Of a stretch of 64,000 nucleotides of DNA, positions 18,391 to 26,616 are shown piece after piece (the stretch's first letter is position 1; every line of letters begins with the position of its first letter). The notes beneath the pieces were generated by a model. The model worked only from the letters and a program-made list of their open reading frames with translations. It was not told the origin of the DNA and searched no databases. The position numbers and the translations under genes are program-made. This stretch comes from Arcobacter sp. LA11 (GTDB taxonomy: Bacteria; Campylobacterota; Campylobacteria; Campylobacterales; Arcobacteraceae): positions 124,001 through 188,000 of the forward strand of contig NZ_BDIR01000002.1 of the NCBI RefSeq assembly GCF_001895145.1, given 5' to 3'.

Positions 18391-19650
18391 TTAGTCTTTA
18401 AATTTTCTAAAAATAATAGAACCGTTAGTTCCACCAAAACCAAAATTATTACTCATAACTGTTTCTAATTCAACTTCTCTAGCCGTATTAGGAACATAGT
18501 CTAATTGACAGTTTTCATCTTGATTTTCAATATTAATTGTTGGAGGAATTATTCCTTCATTTAGTGACTTAATAGCAAAAATTGCTTCAATCGCACCAGC
18601 AGCACCTAAACAATGACCAATTTGACCCTTTGTAGATGTAACAGGAGGACAATTTTCAACACCATTAAATAATTCAGTAATAGCTTTTGATTCATTAACA
18701 TCACCAACTGGAGTAGAAGTTCCATGAGTATTAATATAATCAATTTTTGGTAATTCCCCAGTGATATTTTTTGCCATATCAAATGCTGCTTTCATTGCTC
18801 TTAATGGACCATCCATAACAGGAGCAGTAATATGATTAGCATCACCAGATTCACCAAATCCAATAATTTCACAATAAATTTTAGCACCTCTTGCACGTGC
18901 TGATTCTAACTCTTCAACAACTAATGCTCCTGAACCTTCACCCATAACAAATCCATCTCTATTTGTATCAAATGGTCTTGAAGCTTTTTTAGGTTCATCA
19001 TTTCTTGTAGATAATGCTTTCATAGCAGCAAATCCACCAACACCAGCACCACAAACAGCACTTTCCGCACCTACAACTAGTATTCTATCTGCACCATTTA
19101 ACATAATTGTTTTAGCTGCATCTGCAAGTGCATGAGTTGATGCGGCACATGCTGTAACGTGAGATAAACTTGGACCTTTTAATCCATGTTCAATTGAAAT
19201 AAAACCACCAAGCATATTAACTAGTGATGAAGGGATAAAGAATGGTGAAATTCTTTTTGGGCCTCTATTTTCACATACAACAGAATTTTTTTCAATTGTT
19301 GATAATCCACCAATACCTGATGCAGAAATTACACCAAATCTTTCAGCAACATTATCATCTACTTTTTTATTTTCAGCATTTACAAAACCAGAGTCAATCA
19401 TAGCTTCCTGTGCAGCTTTTATACCTAATTGAATAAATCTATCTGCTTTTTTTACTTCTTTTTTATCCATTACTGTTGTAGGGTCAAAATCTTTAACTTC
19501 TCCTGCTATTCTTACAGGGTATTCACTTGCGTCAAATAAAGTAATTGTATCAATTCCACATTCTCCAGCAACTACGGCTTTAAATGAATCTTCAACACTA
19601 TTTCCTACAGAATTAATTGTTCCTAGACCAGTTATTACAACTCTTCTCAT
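18391..19650 (-). CDS. fabF: Beta-ketoacyl-ACP synthase II
   Basis: An elongating condensing enzyme of type II fatty acid synthesis. The thiolase-fold active site is complete: Cys in HVTACAASTHA (about residue 166), His in YINTHGTSTPVGD, and His in GQIGHCLGAAGAIEA. The C-terminal NNFGFGGTNGS is also conserved. I take ATG 19650 (MRRVVITGLG) with GGAG 9 bases upstream; a TTG directly before it could add one residue. An intrinsic terminator separates it from acpP, so its transcription is probably partly uncoupled from the carrier protein. Confidence 0.96.
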   Translation of the reverse strand: MRRVVITGLGTINSVGNSVEDSFKAVVAGECGIDTITLFDASEYPVRIAGEVKDFDPTTVMDKKEVKKADRFIQLGIKAAQEAMIDSGFVNAENKKVDDNVAERFGVISASGIGGLSTIEKNSVVCENRGPKRISPFFIPSSLVNMLGGFISIEHGLKGPSLSHVTACAASTHALADAAKTIMLNGADRILVVGAESAVCGAGVGGFAAMKALSTRNDEPKKASRPFDTNRDGFVMGEGSGALVVEELESARARGAKIYCEIIGFGESGDANHITAPVMDGPLRAMKAAFDMAKNITGELPKIDYINTHGTSTPVGDVNESKAITELFNGVENCPPVTSTKGQIGHCLGAAGAIEAIFAIKSLNEGIIPPTINIENQDENCQLDYVPNTAREVELETVMSNNFGFGGTNGSIIFRKFKD

Positions 19651-19721
19651 CAAAAATGCTCCAAATATATATTTAAATAATTCAATTTTTTATAAAATAA
19701 AAAAACTCAATAATTTAAAGA

Positions 19722-19750
19722 ATAAAAAAGCCAGTATAAAATACTGGCTT
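19722..19750 (-). terminator. Terminator/attenuator between acpP and fabF
   Basis: Minus strand: a perfect 10-bp stem AAGCCAGTAT / ATACTGGCTT (19750-19741 and 19737-19728) with loop TTT, followed by a T-run. It sits 22 bases after the acpP stop and would leave acpP more abundant than fabF-accA. Confidence 0.88.
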
Positions 19751-19771
19751 CAGATTATAAAGCGTATAAAA

Positions 19772-20002
19772 TTACGCGTTATCTTCGATGTATTTCATAG
19801 CATCAGCTACAGTTAAAATACCTTCAGCATCTTCGTCTGGAATTTCGATATCAAATTTTTCTTCTAACGCCATAACTAACTCAACAACGTCTAAAGAATC
19901 TGCACCTAAATCCTCAATAAACTTAGACTCTTCTTTAACTTCAGCTGCATCACAATCTAATTGCTCTACTACTACTTCTTTTACATCATCTAATAATGCC
20001 AT
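19772..20002 (-). CDS. acpP: Acyl carrier protein
   Basis: The 76-residue acidic helical carrier of fatty acid intermediates. The phosphopantetheine Ser is in [16 protein letters not shown] (about residue 36), and the rest ([19 protein letters not shown]) is typical. I chose ATG 20002 ([10 protein letters not shown]) because GGA lies 8 bases upstream; the in-frame ATG at 20008 sits directly on the Shine-Dalgarno. It is between fabG and fabF, the usual order, with its own -10 upstream and a terminator downstream. Confidence 0.96.
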   Translation of the reverse strand: MALLDDVKEVVVEQLDCDAAEVKEESKFIEDLGADSLDVVELVMALEEKFDIEIPDEDAEGILTVADAMKYIEDNA

Positions 20003-20032
20003 ATTCATTTCCTTTTATAAAATTATCGTCAA

Positions 20033-20038
20033 ATTATA
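20033..20038 (-). promoter_or_regulatory. -10 box of acpP
   Basis: GTGTTATAATTTG on the minus strand gives TATAAT about 31 bases before ATG 20002, in the 55-base gap after fabG. Together with the downstream terminator it makes acpP a self-contained unit. Confidence 0.65.
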
Positions 20039-20063
20039 ACACAAAAAGATTTAATTAATCTTT

Positions 20064-20807
20064 TTAAACGTATAAACCACCATTTACTTTTAAAATTTCA
20101 CCTGTTATATATGAAGAGTGATTACTTAATAAAAATGCCACTGCATCGGCAATCTCTTTAGGTTGACCAAATCTTGATAAAGGGATATTTTTCTCATATT
20201 CTGCTTTAACATCATCTTTTAATTCGTCAGTCATATCTGTTTGAATAAATCCAGGTGTAACTGCGTTATATCTAATACCTCTTGCGGCTGCTTCTTTTGC
20301 AAATGATTTAGTCATAGCATTTAATCCACCTTTTGAAGCAGAATAATTTGTTTGACCAGGATTTCCCATTTCTCCAACAATTGAAGAGATATTTACAATA
20401 GAACCAAATCTTTTTTTACCCATAGCTTTTAAAGATGCTTTACATCCAATAAATGCAGATGTTAAGTTTGCAGCAATAACATCGTTAAAATCTTCTACAG
20501 ACATTCTTAGAGCTAATTTATCTCTTGTAATACCAGCATTATTTACTAAGTAAGAAATCTCACCATCAGCATCAACGATTGTTTTAATTGCTGCTGTAAA
20601 TTCATCTTCTTTAGTTACATCAGCTTTAACAATTGCAGCTTTACCACCAGCAGCTTCAATCTCTTCTTTGATTTTTTCTGCAGCTTCTGCTCCACTTCTA
20701 TAGTTTATCCATACTTTTAAACCAAAACCTGCTAAAGTTTTAGCTATTTCCGCCCCAATTCCTCTACTTGCACCAGTAACTAGTACATTTGAACCAGTAA
20801 ATTCCAT
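20064..20807 (-). CDS. fabG: 3-oxoacyl-ACP reductase FabG
   Basis: An NADPH-dependent short-chain reductase of fatty acid elongation. Cofactor loop TGASRGIGAEIA (about residues 11-22), NNAGITRD, catalytic Ser in VNISSIVGEMG and YSASKGGLNAMTKS (Tyr-x3-Lys), and C-terminal YITGEILKVNGGLYV. Length 247 is standard. AAAGGATTTAT precedes ATG 20807. It is first in the fabG-acpP-fabF-accA group. Confidence 0.97.
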   Translation of the reverse strand: MEFTGSNVLVTGASRGIGAEIAKTLAGFGLKVWINYRSGAEAAEKIKEEIEAAGGKAAIVKADVTKEDEFTAAIKTIVDADGEISYLVNNAGITRDKLALRMSVEDFNDVIAANLTSAFIGCKASLKAMGKKRFGSIVNISSIVGEMGNPGQTNYSASKGGLNAMTKSFAKEAAARGIRYNAVTPGFIQTDMTDELKDDVKAEYEKNIPLSRFGQPKEIADAVAFLLSNHSSYITGEILKVNGGLYV

Positions 20808-20850
20808 ATAAATCCTTTTGTAAATTTTTATAATTCTAATTTTGACGCAT

Positions 20851-20856
20851 ATTATA
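20851..20856 (-). promoter_or_regulatory. -10 box of fabG
   Basis: TTGATATAATATG on the minus strand contains TATAAT, about 44 bases before the fabG ATG and just beyond the queE stop, so the fatty-acid genes can start independently of the queuosine genes. Confidence 0.6.
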
Positions 20857-20879
20857 TCAATTGTTGATATTTTTTTATA

Positions 20880-21629
20880 TTAAACGCCTCTTTTATTATC
20901 CCAAACTCTAATATGAAGTCTATCACAATATTTAAAGCCATTTTCTATTGCCATATCAATAACAGTTTCGCTGTTTTGATTTATCTCTTTAGCTGTATCG
21001 CCCATTGGCATTAAGTATACTTCTGCTTTAGGAATTTGTTTTAGTATTGAGTTTATCTCTTCATTTGCTTTTATTTTAAATTTTTTATCAATTACAAATT
21101 TTAGATAAGAGTCTTTTGTATTATTTAAAATTTGAGTTAGCGTATCTATATTAACTCTTTTTTTTAGAGGCTCCAAAGAGTTTGAAAGTTTTACACTCAT
21201 AGAAAATAATATCTTTTTTTGGTACTCTTTATTTAAGTTAATATTTAAAGAAGCATTTGTCTCTATTGTAATTTTATAGCCATTTTTTATATAATATTCT
21301 AATAAAGATTGGAACTCTTCATTTTGCCAATATAAAAGTGGTTCTCCACCAGTAATTACAATATCAACATTGTAATTTGGTTTTAATTCTTTTACTTTAT
21401 TTATAATATCATCACATGACATTCTATGCCATTGCTCTTTAAATGCTGGGTCAACTGCATAGTAAGAATCACATGAACATTTTTTTATACCACTAGGAGT
21501 TTCATATTCTACATTAAACCCTTCGCATTTCATATTGCATTTTCCAACTCTAATAAAGATAGAAGGAGTACCTATTAGTTTCCCCTCTCCTTGTATTGTT
21601 GGACCGAAAATTTCATTTATTTCAAGCAT
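20880..21629 (-). CDS. queE: 7-carboxy-7-deazaguanine synthase QueE (radical SAM), atypical cluster motif
   Basis: It converts 6-carboxytetrahydropterin to 7-carboxy-7-deazaguanine in queuosine synthesis. The N-terminus EIFGPTIQGEGKLIGTPSIF is the family signature, with VITGGEPLLYWQ and ITIETNAS further on. The cluster loop is unusual: after VGKCNMKC there is no third Cys at the normal CX3CX2C place (it is Phe); a 15-residue insertion follows and then CSCDS. I use ATG 21629, which overlaps the end of queD by 8 bases, giving 249 residues; the frame is open 33 bases further upstream but that part is not conserved. Function is supported by queD and queC directly upstream. Confidence 0.9.
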   Translation of the reverse strand: MLEINEIFGPTIQGEGKLIGTPSIFIRVGKCNMKCEGFNVEYETPSGIKKCSCDSYYAVDPAFKEQWHRMSCDDIINKVKELKPNYNVDIVITGGEPLLYWQNEEFQSLLEYYIKNGYKITIETNASLNINLNKEYQKKILFSMSVKLSNSLEPLKKRVNIDTLTQILNNTKDSYLKFVIDKKFKIKANEEINSILKQIPKAEVYLMPMGDTAKEINQNSETVIDMAIENGFKYCDRLHIRVWDNKRGV

Positions 21630-22155
21630 ATACGTGGCTTTTACTTTTTGGAGTTTCCGCAAACTCTACACTAGCAACTTTTATATTTAATTTATTCATC
21701 TTTTCTTGGGCAATTTCTAAAAACCATGCAGAAAGATTTTCACTTGTAGGCACAAAGTCTACTAGTACATATCCTTCATACATTTCTCTTATATGATTTG
21801 GTTCATCTTTTATTTTTGTTAAATCAACCATTTTATAACCTTGCTCAAACTCTATTAATTCAGTTTTATTATAATGAGGTAAAAGAGTTTCAAAAAGTGG
21901 GTCGTTTATATCTATAATAAACTTATGGTCTAACACATCATCTAAAAATGCTTTGAACCAGTTAAGATGTTTAAAATCTGTTACCATGCCATTTTCTAAT
22001 TTTGATGATTCTAGGTATATTATTACTTGACCTTGATGTCCGTGTAGATGTCTACATTTTAAGCATGAATCAAGTGAAAAATCTGGATTTAATTCCTGAG
22101 ACCAAACTCTATGACCATAACAAAAATCAAATGATTTAGATATTTTCCAAGTCAT
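21622..22155 (-). CDS. queD: 6-carboxy-5,6,7,8-tetrahydropterin synthase QueD
   Basis: It makes 6-carboxytetrahydropterin from dihydroneopterin triphosphate. The zinc and catalytic residues of the PTPS fold are visible: DFCYGHRVW (catalytic Cys and first His) and CRHLHGHQGQV (the His pair). An insertion with two further Cys (SLDSCLKC) precedes the His motif. The C-terminal SVEFAETPKSKSHVYA gives the Glu of the active site. Length 177 is longer than the E. coli enzyme (about 120) but within the epsilon form. It lies 3 bases after queC and overlaps queE. Confidence 0.94.
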   Translation of the reverse strand: MTWKISKSFDFCYGHRVWSQELNPDFSLDSCLKCRHLHGHQGQVIIYLESSKLENGMVTDFKHLNWFKAFLDDVLDHKFIIDINDPLFETLLPHYNKTELIEFEQGYKMVDLTKIKDEPNHIREMYEGYVLVDFVPTSENLSAWFLEIAQEKMNKLNIKVASVEFAETPKSKSHVYA

Positions 22156-22158
22156 AAT

Positions 22159-22839
22159 TTATCCTTTATAAGGAATTGGATCAGTTGAATTTGCTTCTTT
22201 AAAACCATTTAACCTTAATCTACAAGAATCACAAACACCACAGGCTTCCTCTTCTTCTTTATAACAAGACCAAGTATGTTCTAATGGAACATTTAATTCT
22301 ATAGATTTCTCTACAATTTGGTTTTTCATAAGGTGAACAAGAGGAGTTTTTATTTCAAGTTTAGTACTCTTTTTTGTTCCTTCATTAATTGCTGTAGTCA
22401 TATTATTTATAAATGTATCTGTACAATCAGGATATCCTGAACTGTCTTCTTCTACTACACCAATATATAAAGCTTGAGCTTCTTCTTTTTCTGCAATAGC
22501 AGTAGCAATTGAAAGAAAAATACCATTTCTAAAAGGTACATAAGTTATAGGTACGCCAGCTTCAATACCATTTGTTGGTATATCAATAGTTTTATCAGTT
22601 AATGCACTTGCACCAATTTGTGTGAAAAATGGAATATCAATTTCATACTTTTCTTTTATTTGTAAATCATTACAAATATCTCTAAATGCCTTTAACTCTC
22701 TATTTTCAGTTCTTTGTCCATAATTAAAATGAACAGCTATAATTTCATAACCTTCATTTTTTGCAATATATGAAGCTAAAGTAGAATCCATACCTCCACT
22801 TAAAATACATACTGCTTTTTTTGTCACGTTGTTATTCAT
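22159..22839 (-). CDS. queC: 7-cyano-7-deazaguanine synthase QueC
   Basis: An ATP-dependent enzyme that turns 7-carboxy-7-deazaguanine into preQ0. P-loop [13 protein letters not shown] at about residues 14-26, adenine-binding region [14 protein letters not shown], and a four-Cys zinc site at the C-terminus within [19 protein letters not shown]. Length 226 is standard. Its start overlaps the moeA end by 8 bases, and queD follows after 3, so moeA-queC-queD-queE form one operon. Confidence 0.96.
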   Translation of the reverse strand: MNNNVTKKAVCILSGGMDSTLASYIAKNEGYEIIAVHFNYGQRTENRELKAFRDICNDLQIKEKYEIDIPFFTQIGASALTDKTIDIPTNGIEAGVPITYVPFRNGIFLSIATAIAEKEEAQALYIGVVEEDSSGYPDCTDTFINNMTTAINEGTKKSTKLEIKTPLVHLMKNQIVEKSIELNVPLEHTWSCYKEEEEACGVCDSCRLRLNGFKEANSTDPIPYKG

Positions 22840-24055
22840 TCGTTAAAAATTCCTTTTGATTTTTCGTAAAAAATTTCCAATTTATTGGTAGTACTTTAAC
22901 AAAAGACTCTTTTTTGATATTTGAAACATTTTCATCAAGTATAATCATAGAGTTACAATTACTAAGAGTTGAAACCATACCAGGGCTTCTTTTTTGAGCA
23001 CTTATAAAATACTCACCATCAAAATTACCAGGGATTACTGTTATTCTCCCTTTTTTATTTTTTAGGTCTTCACCCATTTTTGCAGATATAAAATTATGAT
23101 AAGTTTCATTTGAACCTATTAATTTTTGTATTATTAACTTTCCAAAAACTTCAAATATAAGTGCTGAAGCTAAAGGGTTTCCTGGAAGATTTAATATATG
23201 TGTTTTGTCAATTTTTCCTAGTACAGTAGGTTTCCCTGGTTTAATTATAATTCCATCAAAAAGAGTTTCAAAATCTAATTCGTTAAAAGCATCTTTTGTA
23301 AAATCTGCATCTCCAACTGAAACTCCTCCCGAAGTTATAATTAAATCTGCATCTAAAGAGTTTTCTATTAATTCTTTAATTGATTCAATTGAATCATGAG
23401 CTTGACCAATAAAATCTATTTGTGCTCCAAGTTCTTTACATCTACTCATAAATGTTGGAGTATTTGAATTATATATTTGATAGTTTTCTGCTTTTTCATA
23501 ATGTAATTTTAGTTCTTCACCACTTGCAAATACTACTACTTTAGGTTTTTTAAAAACTTTAATATGTGATATACCTTGAGAACTTAAAAGAGTAACTTTT
23601 GCAAAGTTAATAGTCTCTCCTATTTTGATTAAAGTATCGCCTTTATTTATATCTTCACCAATAAATCTAATATGTTGAAATTTTTTTATATCATTTGGTA
23701 TAGTAATAAAATCATCTTCTAAATATTGACAATCTTCTTTTGGAATTATAGCTGTACAGTTATCTGGTACTTTTGCACCAGTCATTATTTTTACGCATTG
23801 GTTTTTTTCTAATAATCTATTGTTATTATCACCTGCAAAAATTGTATCTACTATTTTTAATTTTTCATTTTTATCTTCATATAAAATTCCAAAACCATCC
23901 ATCGCAGAATTGTTAAACCTAGGTAAACAAATTGTAGCAACAACGTCTTGCGCACAAATTCTATCTTCTGAACTTTCAATTGGAATGATTTCATAGTTTA
24001 AATTAACATCAATATTTGAGATTGTTTTAATAGCTTCATTAACAGAAATAGCCAT
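22832..24055 (-). CDS. moeA: Molybdopterin molybdenumtransferase MoeA
   Basis: It inserts molybdate into adenylated molybdopterin to finish the molybdenum cofactor. Conserved points: [10 protein letters not shown] (about residue 48), [16 protein letters not shown], the MoCF domain with [18 protein letters not shown] (about 237-254) and [25 protein letters not shown]. Length 407 is complete. It heads an operon with the queuosine genes; AAAGGAAAAAT precedes its start. Confidence 0.95.
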   Translation of the reverse strand: MAISVNEAIKTISNIDVNLNYEIIPIESSEDRICAQDVVATICLPRFNNSAMDGFGILYEDKNEKLKIVDTIFAGDNNNRLLEKNQCVKIMTGAKVPDNCTAIIPKEDCQYLEDDFITIPNDIKKFQHIRFIGEDINKGDTLIKIGETINFAKVTLLSSQGISHIKVFKKPKVVVFASGEELKLHYEKAENYQIYNSNTPTFMSRCKELGAQIDFIGQAHDSIESIKELIENSLDADLIITSGGVSVGDADFTKDAFNELDFETLFDGIIIKPGKPTVLGKIDKTHILNLPGNPLASALIFEVFGKLIIQKLIGSNETYHNFISAKMGEDLKNKKGRITVIPGNFDGEYFISAQKRSPGMVSTLSNCNSMIILDENVSNIKKESFVKVLPINWKFFTKNQKEFLTNE

Positions 24056-24091
24056 ATTTTTCCTTTTACTAATACCTTATGACAAGTTAGA

Positions 24092-24097
24092 TATAAT
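24092..24097 (+). promoter_or_regulatory. -10 box of the membrane protein-rsmE unit
   Basis: AGATATAATACC contains a perfect TATAAT 29 bases before ATG 24126, in the spacer divergent from moeA. Confidence 0.6.
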
Positions 24098-24125
24098 ACC
24101 AAAATTTTTTAAAAGTGAGTTTAAC

Positions 24126-24530
24126 ATGGAACTAATGAGTGATGCAATTATCACGCACGTATATACAATTTATTTATTTTTAGCAATTATGATTTTTAAT
24201 TTTTATTCTGTTGTTACAGTAGATAATTTTATTAAATTAGCGAAGAGATTAAAGTTTATGACACCTATTTATCATTTGACAAATGCAATTGTTATATATA
24301 CTGGAGCAATAGTTGCTGCATATGCACAAGTTTTTTCTTTTACTATAGGACTTATGATTCCTGCATCAATATTTTTATTGGTAATAGAGATAAAGAGATA
24401 TAAAAAAATGAGAGTTATTAAAAGTACAGATATACAACTTCAAGAAGAGTTTATGGTTTATGCTAAAAAAATTTATACAATTGAAATTATGGTTTTAGTT
24501 TCAGTTTATATCATATCAAAAGTTTTTTAA
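24126..24530 (+). CDS. Four-helix integral membrane protein, unknown function
   Basis: A 134-residue protein with about four hydrophobic spans (roughly residues 10-32, 47-70, 73-95, 112-132), separated by short basic loops (KLAKRLKF, EIKRYKKMRVIK), which places the loops on the cytoplasmic side. I do not recognise a functional motif. The stop overlaps the rsmE start by one base (TAATG), so both are translated together. GTGAG precedes the ATG. Confidence 0.75.
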   Translation: MELMSDAIITHVYTIYLFLAIMIFNFYSVVTVDNFIKLAKRLKFMTPIYHLTNAIVIYTGAIVAAYAQVFSFTIGLMIPASIFLLVIEIKRYKKMRVIKSTDIQLQEEFMVYAKKIYTIEIMVLVSVYIISKVF

Positions 24531-25201
24531 TGCAATTTACTTATCATCCTCAATCATCAGTAGACTTTTTAGAAATTCAAGAAGATACATATAAGTATCT
24601 TTTTAAAGCAAGACGTCAAAAAATATCAGATGAAATATATTTTAGAAATTTGGATGATAAGTATATTTATTTATATAAAGTAATTGATATAGATAAGAAA
24701 AAAGCTATATGTAAACTTATTTCAAAAGAAGAAAAGATAATTGAAAATTCAAAAAAATTACATCTTATCTGGTGTATTATTGATCCCAAAACTATTGAAA
24801 AGAGTTTAGCTTCATTGAATGAATTAGGTGTCTATAAAATTACATTTTTATACTGTGATTATTCTCAAAAGAATTTTAAAATAAATTTTGATAAATTAGA
24901 AAAAATATTAATAAATTCTTCTTCTCAATGTGGTAGAAGTTCTATAATCAAACTTGATGCATCTAGTAGTCTTGATGAATTCCTTCAAAACAATAATGAT
25001 GTTTATGCATTAAATTTTTCTTCACAATTAATTGATGAAAAGAAAGAGTCTATTACTAAATTAATTATAGGTTGTGAAGGTGGATTTTCTAAAGATGAAG
25101 AAAATAAATTTGATAAAGAAAAAATTGTAGGATTTAAATCTAATTTAATTTTGAAAAGTGAAACTGCAATTATCTCAGCAGCATCAAAAATATTGATTTA
25201 A
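24530..25201 (+). CDS. rsmE: 16S rRNA (uracil-1498-N3)-methyltransferase RsmE
   Basis: A SPOUT-class methyltransferase of 223 residues. The N-terminal PUA-like part has FKARRQKISDEIYFRNLD; the knot carries QCGRSSIIKL, IIGCEGGFSKDEENKF and the final LKSETAIISAASKIL, all family marks. Starts at ATG 24530 overlapping the upstream membrane protein by one base. A hairpin follows directly after its stop. Confidence 0.92.
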   Translation: MQFTYHPQSSVDFLEIQEDTYKYLFKARRQKISDEIYFRNLDDKYIYLYKVIDIDKKKAICKLISKEEKIIENSKKLHLIWCIIDPKTIEKSLASLNELGVYKITFLYCDYSQKNFKINFDKLEKILINSSSQCGRSSIIKLDASSSLDEFLQNNNDVYALNFSSQLIDEKKESITKLIIGCEGGFSKDEENKFDKEKIVGFKSNLILKSETAIISAASKILI

Positions 25202-25228
25202 AAGATAGACAAAAAAGTCTATCTTTTA
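25200..25228. terminator. Bidirectional hairpin between rsmE and the cytochrome gene
   Basis: A perfect 10-bp stem AAAGATAGAC / GTCTATCTTT (25201-25210 and 25217-25226) with loop A6, flanked by TA-rich ends, between two convergent genes. Confidence 0.75.
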
Positions 25229-25238
25229 ATATAGAAAC

Positions 25239-25634
25239 TCACCAGCTTCTAACAATTGAGTGACATCTTGCACAGGCATTTAACATATCAGAATATGCAT
25301 TTGCTGCGTTAATATAAGCTTTGCTATCTAAGTTTAATTCTAAAACATTTACATCTAAATCTATTCTTTTTGCTGCATTTTCAGCAACATTAACCATATG
25401 TTTTTTATTTTTTGGTAGATATTGAACAATTACTTCTTTTTCAGAAAATAAAGCATTTCCTTCTTTTACTAACTTTGAACCACTCTTGATCAATTCAAGA
25501 TTGTTATTTAAAAAACCTTGTTGAATTTGAGTCATCCCATTTTCCATAATTGACATTGACTTTTTCATAATGTCTTCTGCCGATGCCATTGAAATAGTTA
25601 GCATAGTAGCTGCTAAAATATTGATTACTTTCAT
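25239..25634 (-). CDS. Periplasmic c-type cytochrome with C-terminal heme motif (cytochrome c'-like)
   Basis: A 131-residue protein with a signal peptide (hydrophobic ILAATMLTISMASA, likely cleavage after about residue 19) and a single heme site CARCH at residues 121-125, very near the C-terminus. The rest is predicted helical. A C-terminal CXXCH on a helical protein is the layout of class II cytochromes c' and related four-helix cytochromes; no named family is claimed. GAGGAG precedes ATG 25634. It lies just downstream of petC on the same strand but behind a terminator, so it is probably an independent unit in an electron-transport neighbourhood. Confidence 0.8.
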   Translation of the reverse strand: MKVINILAATMLTISMASAEDIMKKSMSIMENGMTQIQQGFLNNNLELIKSGSKLVKEGNALFSEKEVIVQYLPKNKKHMVNVAENAAKRIDLDVNVLELNLDSKAYINAANAYSDMLNACARCHSIVRSW

Positions 25635-25663
25635 TTTTCTTCTCCTCTAAAGTTATTATATTT

Positions 25664-25669
25664 ATTATA
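25664..25669 (-). promoter_or_regulatory. -10 box of the small cytochrome gene
   Basis: The minus strand between 25685 and 25655 holds several overlapping TATAAT matches; the one at 25669-25664 gives a leader of about 22 bases to ATG 25634. Which is used cannot be told. Confidence 0.45.
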
Positions 25670-25691
25670 TTATAAATAATATTAAAATAAT

Positions 25692-25724
25692 AAAAAAAAA
25701 GGGATGGAAAAAATCCATCCCTTT
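25692..25724 (-). terminator. Terminator after petABC
   Basis: Minus strand: an 11-bp stem AAAGGGATGGA / TCCATCCCTTT (25724-25714 and 25708-25698) with a T-run of about 9. It closes the bc1 operon 20 bases after the petC stop. Confidence 0.9.
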
Positions 25725-25743
25725 GTAGTTATATGATTAGTTC

Positions 25744-26616
25744 TTAGTGAACATCTCTCCATTTACTAGCTTTCCATAACCATGCAAAGATAGCAAAAAT
25801 AACTAAATAAATTAAGAATTTAGGACCTAAAGCTTCTCTATCAGCTTTACTAGAATCACCAACTTCTTGCATATAAGTAATTACTTGTTGTTCTGCATCA
25901 GCCGTTAAACCAACTCTAGGCATTGCAGTACCCTCTAAGTGTTTTTGAGGATCATTAATAAATGTATGTAAGTAAGACTCACCTCTTGATCTAATGTATT
26001 GTGATAAATCTGGAGGTAATTTACCCATATATGCTTTGATATTTTCATCAGGAGTAAATGCAGCCATTGTACCTTTTTGCATATCACCATATTTAATAGC
26101 GTGACATCTTTGACAAGCGTCAGCAAATACTTCTTTATTTGTCATTTCTTTTGGAGCAATAGATTGCAAGTATGCTACCATATCTGCAATCTCTTGTGGT
26201 TGCATCCAATCGTAATTAGGCATTGGATGAGTTGCACCATCTTGGAACTTATGTTCAGTTTTTGCAGCTTTTGCAGGATTTTTAATAAATGCTGCTAAAT
26301 AATCAGCATTATAAATTTTACCAGCAGAAGATAAATCTGGTGGAACAACACCATAAGATGCAGCAGAAGTTTTATCATCCATTAATGGAGGAAAACTTTG
26401 TGATGTGATTGAGTGACAAGCAATACAGTTCGCTTGAACTAAAGCAGCACCTGCTTCAGCATTTCCTTTCATCCCTTTAAGTCCATCAGCATCTTTAAAT
26501 TGATAATCAGCAGCATCTACGTGAGGATGCATTTGAGAGTGAGCGAATGGTTCAACTCCCCAGTATGTAATTAGTGTTAAAGCAACTACTACTGCTAAAA
26601 TTTTTAATTCTCTCAT
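25744..26616 (-). CDS. petC: Cytochrome bc1 complex, diheme cytochrome c1 subunit
   Basis: The electron-accepting subunit of ubiquinol-cytochrome c reductase, facing the periplasm. Two heme sites: NCIACHS at about residues 69-73 and CQRCHA at about 168-172, so it is the two-heme c4-like form known from Campylobacterota rather than the classical monoheme c1. A hydrophobic N-terminal segment (LAVVVALTLITYW) and a C-terminal anchor (FLIYLVIFAIFAWLW) flank the two domains. Its start overlaps the petB stop by one base; it is the last gene of the operon. Confidence 0.94.
   Translation of the reverse strand: MRELKILAVVVALTLITYWGVEPFAHSQMHPHVDAADYQFKDADGLKGMKGNAEAGAALVQANCIACHSITSQSFPPLMDDKTSAASYGVVPPDLSSAGKIYNADYLAAFIKNPAKAAKTEHKFQDGATHPMPNYDWMQPQEIADMVAYLQSIAPKEMTNKEVFADACQRCHAIKYGDMQKGTMAAFTPDENIKAYMGKLPPDLSQYIRSRGESYLHTFINDPQKHLEGTAMPRVGLTADAEQQVITYMQEVGDSSKADREALGPKFLIYLVIFAIFAWLWKASKWRDVH

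Noticed and set aside
19788-20039. 83-residue frame on the plus strand over acpP
   Set aside because: Ser/Thr/Asn-rich mirror of the acpP reading frame, which is certain.
21630-21662. Longer QueE start
   Set aside because: The extension lies fully in the queD coding end and precedes the conserved EIFGPTIQGEG by non-conserved residues; ATG 21629 gives a compact coupled start.
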